Positions 1-6,391 of a stretch of DNA of 7,537 nt are shown here, piece by piece (the stretch's first letter is position 1; the number at the start of each line of letters is the position of its first letter). Both the position numbers and the translations under genes were made by a program. The stretch is taken from assembly GCA_003158355.1 (NCBI GenBank), contig PMIV01000154.1, positions 1 to 7,537 on the forward strand. The letters are read 5' to 3'. The notes under the pieces are model-generated. The model was not told the origin of the DNA, ran no database searches, and saw only the letters and a list, made by a program, of their open reading frames with translations. Source of the DNA: Anaerolineaceae bacterium. GTDB taxonomy: Bacteria; Chloroflexota; Anaerolineae; Anaerolineales; Anaerolineaceae.

Positions 1-1
1 T

Positions 2-871
2 GCCATCGTGCCGATGGCGGCTTATGCGGCGGTCACGGAGAAAATCAAGGTCGGTTCCGGTGTGATCAATAATTGGACACGCAATATTGGATTACTGGCC
101 GCTACTTTTTTAACCCTGGATGACCTGGCGCCAGACCGGATTATTTGTGGGATCGGTGCCTGGTGGGATCCCCTTGCTAAAAATGTGGGCATCGACCGCA
201 AAAAACCATTAACTGCTATGAAAGAAACGGTCACCGTGTTAAAAAGATTGCTCAATATGGAAAGGGTGTCTTTTGACGGTGAGTTCATTCATGTAAGCGG
301 AATCGAGTTGGATGTGGTACACGGCCGTACTGAACCCCGTAATGTTCCCATTTACATTGGTGCCACTGGCGACCAGATGATGGAAATGACGGGTGAAATT
401 GCCGACGGTGTTGTCATGAATTATTGCGTTCCCCCGGAATATAATTTCAAGGCGCTGGATCTATTAAAAGCCGGAGCGGTAAAAGCCGGCAGAGATTTCG
501 ATTCCATAGATCGACCGCAGTTAATTGTTTGCTCAGTGGATCACGATCACGATAAAGCCATCGACACCACTCGCGAACTGCTTTGCCAATACCTGGCGCA
601 GCAGCCGCATATTGCCAAGGCTTCGGGTGTCGCTACCGAAGTAGTGCAACAAATTCAGGCTACTCTTGGTTGGCCTGCTACACATGAGCAGATTGCTCAG
701 GCCAAGCATTTTGTCCCGGTTGATTTAATAGAACGCATTACTGCTTCGGGTACACCAGATGAAGCGCGCAAGAAAGTTGCTCAATATTGCGAAAATGGCT
801 GTACTTGCCCGATCCTGTACCCGGTAGGCGGCGATGTTAAACTCTTAATTGACACTTTCGCGCAAAAATGA
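2..871 (+). CDS. LLM-class (luciferase-like, Mer-like) flavin/F420-dependent oxidoreductase, 5'-truncated
   Basis: Partial gene: the frame is open to the window edge, and the first visible residues ([21 protein letters not shown]) already match the conserved family segment where an Ala/Thr helix precedes a barrel strand. The GTG at 8 is therefore not a credible start, and roughly 45-60 N-terminal residues lie upstream. Family features follow in order: a [18 protein letters not shown] segment (glycine loop of the TIM barrel), [26 protein letters not shown] (the typical 'pi-yiga-g-km-el-ae-aDGv' core), and a C-terminal [15 protein letters not shown] followed by LYPVGG. These fit the bacterial luciferase-like superfamily near methylenetetrahydromethanopterin reductase, which binds F420 or FMN. 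The substrate cannot be read. Oddity: a Cys cluster (C-x3-C-x-C, codons at 788-808) just before the last strand. It ends in an ATGA overlap with the thioesterase, so the two are probably translationally coupled. Family confidence is high; reaction unknown. Confidence 0.85.
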   Translation, partial: AIVPMAAYAAVTEKIKVGSGVINNWTRNIGLLAATFLTLDDLAPDRIICGIGAWWDPLAKNVGIDRKKPLTAMKETVTVLKRLLNMERVSFDGEFIHVSGIELDVVHGRTEPRNVPIYIGATGDQMMEMTGEIADGVVMNYCVPPEYNFKALDLLKAGAVKAGRDFDSIDRPQLIVCSVDHDHDKAIDTTRELLCQYLAQQPHIAKASGVATEVVQQIQATLGWPATHEQIAQAKHFVPVDLIERITASGTPDEARKKVAQYCENGCTCPILYPVGGDVKLLIDTFAQK

Positions 872-1347
872 CCAATATCCGCCAATCCAGTACGCATCAC
901 TGCTTCGTTTGTGGAATAGATAACCCCCACGGCTTGCAAATAAATTTTTCAAGCGATGGGGAGGGCCTTGTCACCGCAGAAAAAGTCTTTCCCGAAGAAT
1001 TTCAGGGTTACCCGGGCATTGTTCACGGCGGAGTGATTAGTGCGGTGCTGGATGAAGCTGCCGGTCGAGCCACAGTGAAGCGTGCGCGCCCGGAAATTGT
1101 GCTGGTCACCGGCAAATTATCCGTGCGTTTTCGTAAACCCGTCAGGATCAATAAAAGAATTCTTATTGAGGGAAGATTTGTCAGTCAAACGGGTCGAGTT
1201 TTTCAAACTAAAAGTTGGTTAAAGGATGAAGCAGGTGAGATATTGGCTGAAGCAGAGGTAACTCTGGTGCAGCCTGGTTCGGAATTAGTCGATTCGATTG
1301 AACCCACCGACGATCAATGGGTGGATTGGATTGAAAATGGAGGCTGA
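868..1347 (+). CDS. PaaI-type hotdog-fold thioesterase
   Basis: A 159-residue protein of normal length for a single hotdog domain. The N-terminus carries [14 protein letters not shown] (residues 10-23), the Cys-x2-Cys-Gly / Asn-Pro-x-Gly-Leu opening common in one PaaI-like subgroup. The central helix motif is [19 protein letters not shown] (about 50-68), with the His53-Gly-Gly turn and Asp62/Glu63 where the catalytic acid normally lies. [11 protein letters not shown] strand and an [24 protein letters not shown] segment complete the fold. Such proteins hydrolyse acyl- or aryl-CoA thioesters in the cytoplasm, usually as dimers or tetramers. The ATG lies inside the stop of the preceding gene and has no clear Shine-Dalgarno (upstream bases are cgcgcaaaa), which suggests translation by re-initiation. 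The substrate is unknown. Its place next to a molybdenum hydroxylase suggests removal of a CoA-bound intermediate or proofreading, which is inference only. Confidence 0.9.
   Translation: MTNIRQSSTHHCFVCGIDNPHGLQINFSSDGEGLVTAEKVFPEEFQGYPGIVHGGVISAVLDEAAGRATVKRARPEIVLVTGKLSVRFRKPVRINKRILIEGRFVSQTGRVFQTKSWLKDEAGEILAEAEVTLVQPGSELVDSIEPTDDQWVDWIENGG
1339..1343 (+). promoter_or_regulatory. Ribosome binding site GGAGG for the first FAD subunit
   Basis: A perfect GGAGG sits inside the last codons of the thioesterase gene, six bases before the GTG at 1350. It supports that GTG as the true start, giving a protein beginning M-I-I-E-Y-L-R-P, the usual N-terminus of this subunit family. Confidence 0.7.
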
Positions 1348-1349
1348 TA

Positions 1350-2102
1350 GTGATCATTGAATATTTACGACCTAATAGTCTCGAAGAAGCAGTAAAATTT
1401 TTACAGAGGGAAAACCCGATCACCCTTCCACTTGGTGGAGGAAGTGTATTGAGTAAATATCAAGCAAATCCGATTGCAGTGGTTGACCTTCAAGCGCTTG
1501 GCTTAAACCGGATTAAGATCGAAAAAGGCCTAATTGAGATCGGAGCTACTGCTACCTTATCCGAAATGGAAACCGTTCTCAAAAATGATGTCATTACCGA
1601 TGTGATCCGGTTTCAGGCAGGCAAGAATCAAAGAAATTCCGGTACGATCGCCGGATTGATCAATGTGGCAGATGGCCGCTCGCCGTTGTTGACGCTTTTA
1701 TTGGCGAAGGATGCACAACTCACATGGCAGCCGGGAAACAAGCAAATCTCTCTGGAAAGTTGGTTGCCGCAACGGCGTGATTGGCATGATGCACAGTTGA
1801 TCACAAAAGTAACTTTACCGGAAGTAATGATCCGGTTTGATTCTATCGGGAGAACTCCAAAAGATCGTCCAATCGTGGCTATAGCCGCGGCAAAATGGCC
1901 TATGGGAAAATTGCGTGTAGCGATAGGAGGATTTGGCGGCCTACCCATACTGGCTTTCGATGGTGATGTTCATGAGGATGTGGCCAAAGCAGTGGATGAA
2001 GCTTATTCTTCTTCTGAAGATCAATGGGCCAGCTCTGCCTACAGGCGCGAAGCTGGGAGAAAATTGGCTTCTCGTCTTGTGCAAGAGACGATGGATAAAT
2101 AG
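1350..2102 (+). CDS. FAD-binding subunit of molybdenum hydroxylase, YgfM-like short form
   Basis: A 250-residue protein of the molybdopterin dehydrogenase FAD-binding family (CoxM/XdhB type). It would carry FAD and pass electrons from the [2Fe-2S] clusters of the following gene's product to the final acceptor. It opens with IIEYLRPNSLEEAVKFL (residues 2-18), the typical start 'f-y-rP-sleEAl-lL'. FAD pyrophosphate loop 1 is PLGGGSVLSK (27-36), where canonical members have AGGTDLL. Loop 2 is NQRNSGTIAGLINVADG (93-109), where canonical members have IRN-ATIGGNI. It is shorter than the usual 280-300 residues and lacks a 4Fe-4S insertion, matching the roughly 260-residue E. coli YgfM, which also precedes its fused catalytic subunit. 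The GTG start is supported by GGAGG. The stop is 13 bases before the next ATG. Loss of the second Gly and the Asn in loop 2 could weaken FAD binding. Confidence 0.85.
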   Translation: MIIEYLRPNSLEEAVKFLQRENPITLPLGGGSVLSKYQANPIAVVDLQALGLNRIKIEKGLIEIGATATLSEMETVLKNDVITDVIRFQAGKNQRNSGTIAGLINVADGRSPLLTLLLAKDAQLTWQPGNKQISLESWLPQRRDWHDAQLITKVTLPEVMIRFDSIGRTPKDRPIVAIAAAKWPMGKLRVAIGGFGGLPILAFDGDVHEDVAKAVDEAYSSSEDQWASSAYRREAGRKLASRLVQETMDK

Positions 2103-2104
2103 CA

Positions 2105-2110
2105 GTGAGG
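2105..2110 (+). promoter_or_regulatory. Ribosome binding site (GTGAGG) that fixes the start of the fused catalytic subunit
   Basis: GAGG at 2107-2110 lies five bases before the ATG at 2116, in the 13-base gap after the FAD gene stop. The same frame is open back to an ATG at 1933, inside the FAD gene. The ribosome site and the family N-terminus (K-I-T-L-N-I-N-G) both argue for 2116. Confidence 0.65.
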
Positions 2111-2115
2111 ATGAA

Positions 2116-5040
2116 ATGAAAATCACTCTCAATATTAATGGTAAAAAAATCGATCGAGAAATAGAAGCGGGAATGATTCTTCTGGACTTTTTGAGGGGAG
2201 AGGGATATTTCGGCGCGAAATTTGGAGGGTGTAAAAAAGGGGAGTGCGGTGCCTGTACTGTTCTGTTGGATGGCAAATCGATAAATTCCTGTTCAACTTT
2301 AGCTGCACAAGCACAAGGCCATAAGATCAACACAATCGAAGGTGTTGGGGAGCATCCAGACCAGGGCTGGAAAAAAACGGGAGGCTTGAGCTTAATCCAA
2401 AATGCACTGATGGATTCGGGTGGAATTCAATGTGGTTACTGTACTCCAGCTATGGTATTGAATGCAGAAGCTTTATTTAAAGAAAACTCCAATCCAACTG
2501 AAATGGATATTCGCGATGCATTTTCCGGCATCTTATGTCGTTGTACCGGGTACGAAAAACCGGTAAAGGCGATAGAGTTTGCTCAAAAGGTAAGGGAAGG
2601 AAAAATCACATCAGATAATTTGGAAGAAACTTTGATAAACGCTGTACTTCCAGAAATGTCCACGATTACTGAATCGCCGGTTTTTGACCATGTGGGCAAA
2701 CCAGATAAAAAAATAGACGGTATCAAGTTAGTGCAGGGAAAACCAGCCTACACTAATGATATTGAATTACGCGGGATGTTGGTCGGAAAAATATTGCACA
2801 GCACTGTTGCCCATGCACTGATCAAATCAATTGATGCCAGCGAGGCAAAAGGTCTCAAAGGCGTTCATGCTGTGCTGACCTGGAAAGATATTCCCCGGGT
2901 GGTTTATTCAACTGCCGGGCAATCAGATCCTATCCCGGGTCCGTTGGATATGTTCAGCCTGGATAATAAAGTTCGTTTTGTAGGGGATCGAGTGGCTTTC
3001 GTGGCAGCAGAATCAGAAGAAAATGCCAACGCTGCTTTAGCAAAGATCAAGGTGGAATACGAAGAGTTGCCCATTCTATTGGACTCGAAAAAGTCAATGG
3101 ATTCGGATGCGCCGAGACTGCACGACGAACCGGAATATGTGAATTTTGCCGATTCAGATGCAACCAAAAACCTTGCCGCAAAAATCCGCATTGATGTGGG
3201 TGATGTAGAGCAAGGTTTCAAGGAAGCAGATCTAATATTTGAAGGAGATTACAGTGTGCCCAAGGTACAACAGGCACATATTGAACCCCACGTAGTTATC
3301 TCTTACTGGGATGAAGATGACCGCATGGTCATCCGCACCAGTACCCAGGTGCCTTTCCATGTGCGCAGAATCCTCGCTCCTGTACTGGGGTTGCCCATCA
3401 AGCGAATTCGAGTGATCAAACCTAGGGTAGGCGGCGGATTTGGCGGAAAACAAGAAGTACTTCTCGAAGATGCTGCAGCTCATTTGACCATTGCCACCGG
3501 AAAACCGATCCGCATGGAATTTGACCGCGAAGAAGAATTCATTGCCTCGCGGTCGCGCCATCCGATGAAGATCCATATGAAAACGGGTGTAAAAAAGGAT
3601 GGCACGATCACAGCCAATGAAATGTACGCACTGTCGGATACCGGAGCTTACGGCTGCCATGCCCTGACGGTTACTGGCAATACCGGTCAAAAATCAATGG
3701 CTCTGTATGTGGGTGACGGCAAATATCGTAAAAAACCGAATATTCGTTTTTATGCGGATATTGTTTACACCAATACTCCTCCAGCGGGAGCATTCCGCGG
3801 ATATGGGGTTCCGCAGGGATACTGGGCGGTTGAACGGCACATGGAAAAGATCGTGCGGGCTCTGAGATTGGACCCGCTTGAATTCCGATTGAAAAATGCT
3901 CTGCGCTCGGAGGAATTACAGCCTTTTAGTACTTCTTGGAGCGAAGGACGTGAGCCACGTCCTGAAGTAGTTCATACGGTTGGTCTTGAACAATGCGTCC
4001 TTTTAGGCAGCAAAGCTATCGATTGGCAGAAAAAATATGATAACCCTATTTGGCATACCATCCCTGGGAAGCCCTATTTGCGTAAGGGAATTGGCGTAGC
4101 CATGGTGATGCAGGGGACAGCAATCCCATATCTGGATATGGGCGGCGCCTCCCTGAAAATGAATGAAGATGGATCATTTAACCTACTTATTGGCGCAACT
4201 GATCTTGGAACTGGTTCGGACACAATTCTGGCTCAAATGGTTGGAGAAGTGATCGGGGTACCAATTGAAGATATTATCGTCTATTCTTCCGATACCGATT
4301 TCACACCATTTGATAAAGGTGCCTATGCTTCAAGCACAACATATATCTCCGGTACGGCAGTGACTAAAGCTGCCAGAATCGTGGCTGAACGGATCAAGAT
4401 CCGCGCCGCAGACATGCTTTCCACTAAAGAGCACCTCGTCTCACCAGAAGAGATCTCACTTAAAGATCGAATCGCAAAATGCAATGATGGCAAACAGGTA
4501 ACTTTGCAAGAGATTGGTTATAATTCTTTGCACCATAATAATCAGGAGCAGATCATGGGAGTGGCTTCCTATGTGGCTCCTTCTTCACCACCTCCTTTTG
4601 CGGCACAATTTGCAGAAGTCACCGTGGATATTGAAACTGGCAAGTTGGTAGTGGATAAATTAGTCATGGCTGTCGATGCTGGAAAAATTGTGAATCCAAT
4701 TACCGCTTCCGGACAAATCGAAGGCGGAATGGTTCAAGCACTGGGATATGCAGTTTGTGAAGAAATGATTTATGATAATAAAGGTCAGGCGCGAGAAAAA
4801 GATCTGGTAGATTATCACATTTTCCGAGCGGATGAAATGCCCGAATTGAAGACTATTTTTGTAGAGACTTATGAACCAACTCATCCGTTTGGAGCGAAAG
4901 CAGTGGCTGAAATTCCGATGGATGGGGTCGCGCCGGCAGTTGGAAATGCCATTTTGGATGCCTGCGGTGCAGAACTCTATGAAAACCCGGCTACACCGGA
5001 ACGAATACTTAATGGAATAAAAGAAATGAGAGTGAAATAA
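2116..5040 (+). CDS. Fused [2Fe-2S]/molybdopterin catalytic subunit of a molybdenum hydroxylase, XdhD-like
   Basis: A 974-residue fusion that hydroxylates a substrate at the Mo centre and moves electrons through two [2Fe-2S] clusters. Residues 1-75 are a plant-type ferredoxin domain with Cys39, 44, 47 and 59. Residues 76-160 are the helical domain with Cys106, 109, 141 and 143 (C-x2-C-x31-C-x-C). After a linker of about 40 residues come the a/b hammerhead (about 200-330) and the Mo-binding domains: Gln411 in STQVP, GGGFGGKQ (439-446), AFRGYGVPQ (559-567), DLGTGSDT (696-703), FDKGAYASS (732-740) and GAKAVAE with catalytic Glu932. Several blocks (FDKGAYASS, SRH plus GVKKDGTIT, GAKAVAEIPMDGVAPA) resemble E. 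coli XdhD, a predicted selenium-dependent hydroxylase that is likewise fused and preceded by YgfM. The position of bovine XDH Glu802 is Gln446, so xanthine or hypoxanthine cannot be assumed as substrate. No signal peptide is seen, so it is probably cytoplasmic. No in-frame stop or selenocysteine codon. Confidence 0.92.
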   Translation: MKITLNINGKKIDREIEAGMILLDFLRGEGYFGAKFGGCKKGECGACTVLLDGKSINSCSTLAAQAQGHKINTIEGVGEHPDQGWKKTGGLSLIQNALMDSGGIQCGYCTPAMVLNAEALFKENSNPTEMDIRDAFSGILCRCTGYEKPVKAIEFAQKVREGKITSDNLEETLINAVLPEMSTITESPVFDHVGKPDKKIDGIKLVQGKPAYTNDIELRGMLVGKILHSTVAHALIKSIDASEAKGLKGVHAVLTWKDIPRVVYSTAGQSDPIPGPLDMFSLDNKVRFVGDRVAFVAAESEENANAALAKIKVEYEELPILLDSKKSMDSDAPRLHDEPEYVNFADSDATKNLAAKIRIDVGDVEQGFKEADLIFEGDYSVPKVQQAHIEPHVVISYWDEDDRMVIRTSTQVPFHVRRILAPVLGLPIKRIRVIKPRVGGGFGGKQEVLLEDAAAHLTIATGKPIRMEFDREEEFIASRSRHPMKIHMKTGVKKDGTITANEMYALSDTGAYGCHALTVTGNTGQKSMALYVGDGKYRKKPNIRFYADIVYTNTPPAGAFRGYGVPQGYWAVERHMEKIVRALRLDPLEFRLKNALRSEELQPFSTSWSEGREPRPEVVHTVGLEQCVLLGSKAIDWQKKYDNPIWHTIPGKPYLRKGIGVAMVMQGTAIPYLDMGGASLKMNEDGSFNLLIGATDLGTGSDTILAQMVGEVIGVPIEDIIVYSSDTDFTPFDKGAYASSTTYISGTAVTKAARIVAERIKIRAADMLSTKEHLVSPEEISLKDRIAKCNDGKQVTLQEIGYNSLHHNNQEQIMGVASYVAPSSPPPFAAQFAEVTVDIETGKLVVDKLVMAVDAGKIVNPITASGQIEGGMVQALGYAVCEEMIYDNKGQAREKDLVDYHIFRADEMPELKTIFVETYEPTHPFGAKAVAEIPMDGVAPAVGNAILDACGAELYENPATPERILNGIKEMRVK
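3945..3963. repeat. Perfect 8-bp inverted repeat with 3-base loop, inside the Mo subunit gene
   Basis: AGGACGTG, loop AGC, CACGTCCT. The transcript would form a stable short hairpin. It encodes E-G-R-E-P-R-P-E in a poorly conserved stretch between the AFRGYG motif and the later Mo-binding motifs. No T-run follows, so it is not an intrinsic terminator. Confidence 0.6.
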
Positions 5041-5041
5041 A

Positions 5042-6391
5042 GTGATGGCTTCTCCAATCTATGTTATTGGGCACGTTAACCCTGATACTGATTCAATTTC
5101 TGCTGCAATTTCTTACTCCTGGCTTTTAAGGGAAAGAGATGGTCTTGAAGCTTTGGCTGCCAGGGCGGGAGCACTTAATGCTCAGGCTGCCTGGGTATTA
5201 AAAACTCTCAACCTTGAGCCACCAGTACTGATCACGGATGCCTCTCCAAGGTTTGAATCTGTCATGCGTAGGTTGGATACAACATTCCCGGAACAACCTC
5301 TTTCAGATGCATGGGTGATTGCCAGCCGGACAAATGGGATTGCTCCTGTGATCAATCAGGATGGTACTCCTTATGGATTGATCACTGGGCGAAGTCTGTT
5401 TTCCTTCTTAAGCCAACAAGTGGGAGTTAAACCCGATCGGAAAAATTTGACGATCACAGAGATATTAAACCTTCCGTGTGATCAGGCTGCGAACACTCAG
5501 GTATTAAAGTTCCAGGCCAATGCAAAAATTAAGGATGTCTTGCAGCGTTTATTACGCGAAGAAGGGGATGAATTCTGGGTGGTTGATGAAGCCGGCCGTT
5601 ATGTTGGAATTTGCAGGCAAAGAGATCTACTCAACCCGCCGCGGTTGAAGATCATCATGGTGGACCATAATGAAACTCAGCAATCCATTGGCTCAGCCGA
5701 AGAGGCTGAGTTAATTGAAATATTAGATCACCATCGCTTAGGAAATCCATCCACACATATTCCAATTAAAATGTCAGTCGATATTGTGGGGAGTACCAGT
5801 ACTTTGGTTTCAGAGAAGATCGAAGAAGCTGGCCTGAGTGCACCCTGGAAGATAGCGGGAGTAATGCTGGCCGGGTTGTTGAGTGATACTTTGAACTTAA
5901 CCTCTCCAACTACAACACCTCGAGATTTATTGGCTGCGGAACGCCTCTCACGTTGGGCGTTCGTACGCGGAAGCGCTTTAGAAACTGAAACAAGGGAATC
6001 ATTTGGGATTAAGGTGTTATCAGCCAGTGCCGGACTGGCAACCCGCACTCCTAAAGAAGTTGTCACAGGCGATATGAAGGTTTACTCGGTAGGAAATCTT
6101 CATTTTGCCATTGCACAGGTTGAAGTGAGTTCGCTAAACGAAGTAAACGGCCACGTAGAACCTTTGAATTTGGCCCTGGATGATCTACGAAAATCTGCCA
6201 ATGTAGATTTTGCAATGCTTATGGTGACCGATGTCGTTAGGGGGTCGAGCCGTTTGTTGCTTTCGAACCCTCCAGCGGTCATGGATGAACTCCCATACCA
6301 GCCTCTCAGTGATAATACCCGCCTGGCGGAAGGGGTCGTTTCCAGAAAGAAGCAGTTATTACCGGTAGTTCTTGGATTATTGGAGGTATGA
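5042..6391 (+). CDS. ppaC: Family II inorganic pyrophosphatase with regulatory CBS pair (CBS-PPase)
   Basis: A 449-residue Mn/Co-dependent pyrophosphatase of the DHH superfamily, hydrolysing PPi to two phosphates in the cytoplasm. Visible motifs: GHVNPDTDSI (His11, Asp15, Asp17), VDHNETQ (Asp208-His-Asn), LDHHRLGNP (Asp229-His-His-Arg), SDTLNLTSPTTTPRD (Asp282 onward), GDMK (Lys346) in the DHHA2 domain and the C-terminal substrate-binding SRKKQ (434-438). The DHH domain is split by an insert at about 65-205 holding two CBS repeats (one around APVINQDGTPYGLITGRSL, one around EFWVVDEAGRYVGICRQRDL). CBS-PPases are known to be inhibited by AMP/ADP and activated by ATP or diadenosine polyphosphates. 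The length fits the form without a DRTGG domain. All catalytic residues are present, so it should be active. GTG at 5042 and ATG at 5045 are both possible starts; the only ribosome-site candidate is a weak GAGAG at 5028. It lies between the catalytic subunit and XdhC, an unusual place for a housekeeping enzyme. Confidence 0.93.
   Translation: MMASPIYVIGHVNPDTDSISAAISYSWLLRERDGLEALAARAGALNAQAAWVLKTLNLEPPVLITDASPRFESVMRRLDTTFPEQPLSDAWVIASRTNGIAPVINQDGTPYGLITGRSLFSFLSQQVGVKPDRKNLTITEILNLPCDQAANTQVLKFQANAKIKDVLQRLLREEGDEFWVVDEAGRYVGICRQRDLLNPPRLKIIMVDHNETQQSIGSAEEAELIEILDHHRLGNPSTHIPIKMSVDIVGSTSTLVSEKIEEAGLSAPWKIAGVMLAGLLSDTLNLTSPTTTPRDLLAAERLSRWAFVRGSALETETRESFGIKVLSASAGLATRTPKEVVTGDMKVYSVGNLHFAIAQVEVSSLNEVNGHVEPLNLALDDLRKSANVDFAMLMVTDVVRGSSRLLLSNPPAVMDELPYQPLSDNTRLAEGVVSRKKQLLPVVLGLLEV
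5687..5715. repeat. Intragenic inverted repeat (12-bp RNA stem, 5-base loop) in the pyrophosphatase gene
   Basis: The core is CTCAGCC, loop GAAGA, GGCTGAG (5692-5710). Two G-U pairs and three A-T pairs extend the stem to 12 bp in RNA. It encodes the segment between the VDHNE and LDHHR motifs. No T-run follows. Confidence 0.6.
6382..6386 (+). promoter_or_regulatory. Ribosome binding site GGAGG for xdhC
   Basis: GGAGG lies in the last codons of the pyrophosphatase gene. It is one base before the ATG at 6388 and four bases before the ATG at 6391. The spacing favours 6391 as the used start, with the 6388 ATG forming the ATGA overlap with the upstream stop. Confidence 0.65.

Noticed and set aside
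8..10. GTG as the start of the LLM oxidoreductase
   Set aside because: The frame is open to the window edge, and the codons before it (A-I) continue the conserved family segment. The true start lies upstream of the window.
465..489. Direct repeat TAAAAGCCGG at 465-474 and 480-489
   Set aside because: It encodes a short L-K-A-G / V-K-A-G echo in a helix of the LLM protein. There are only two copies, no further units and no mobile-element context.
1933..2115. Upstream extension of the fused catalytic subunit from ATG 1933
   Set aside because: It overlaps 170 bases of the FAD gene, its residues do not resemble the family, and the ATG at 2116 has a GAGG at the right spacing and the normal ferredoxin-domain N-terminus.
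3232..3690. 152-residue open frame on the - strand
   Set aside because: It lies wholly opposite the conserved Mo-binding domain and shows no recognisable domain or ribosome site.
2116..5040. Selenocysteine-encoding or frameshifted Mo subunit
   Set aside because: The frame is continuous with no internal TGA. In this family selenium is a labile ligand of the Mo centre, not selenocysteine in the chain.
5687..5730. Intrinsic terminator in the pyrophosphatase gene
   Set aside because: The stem is good, but the bases after it are mixed (tgaaatattaga) with no T-run, and it is in the middle of an intact coding region.
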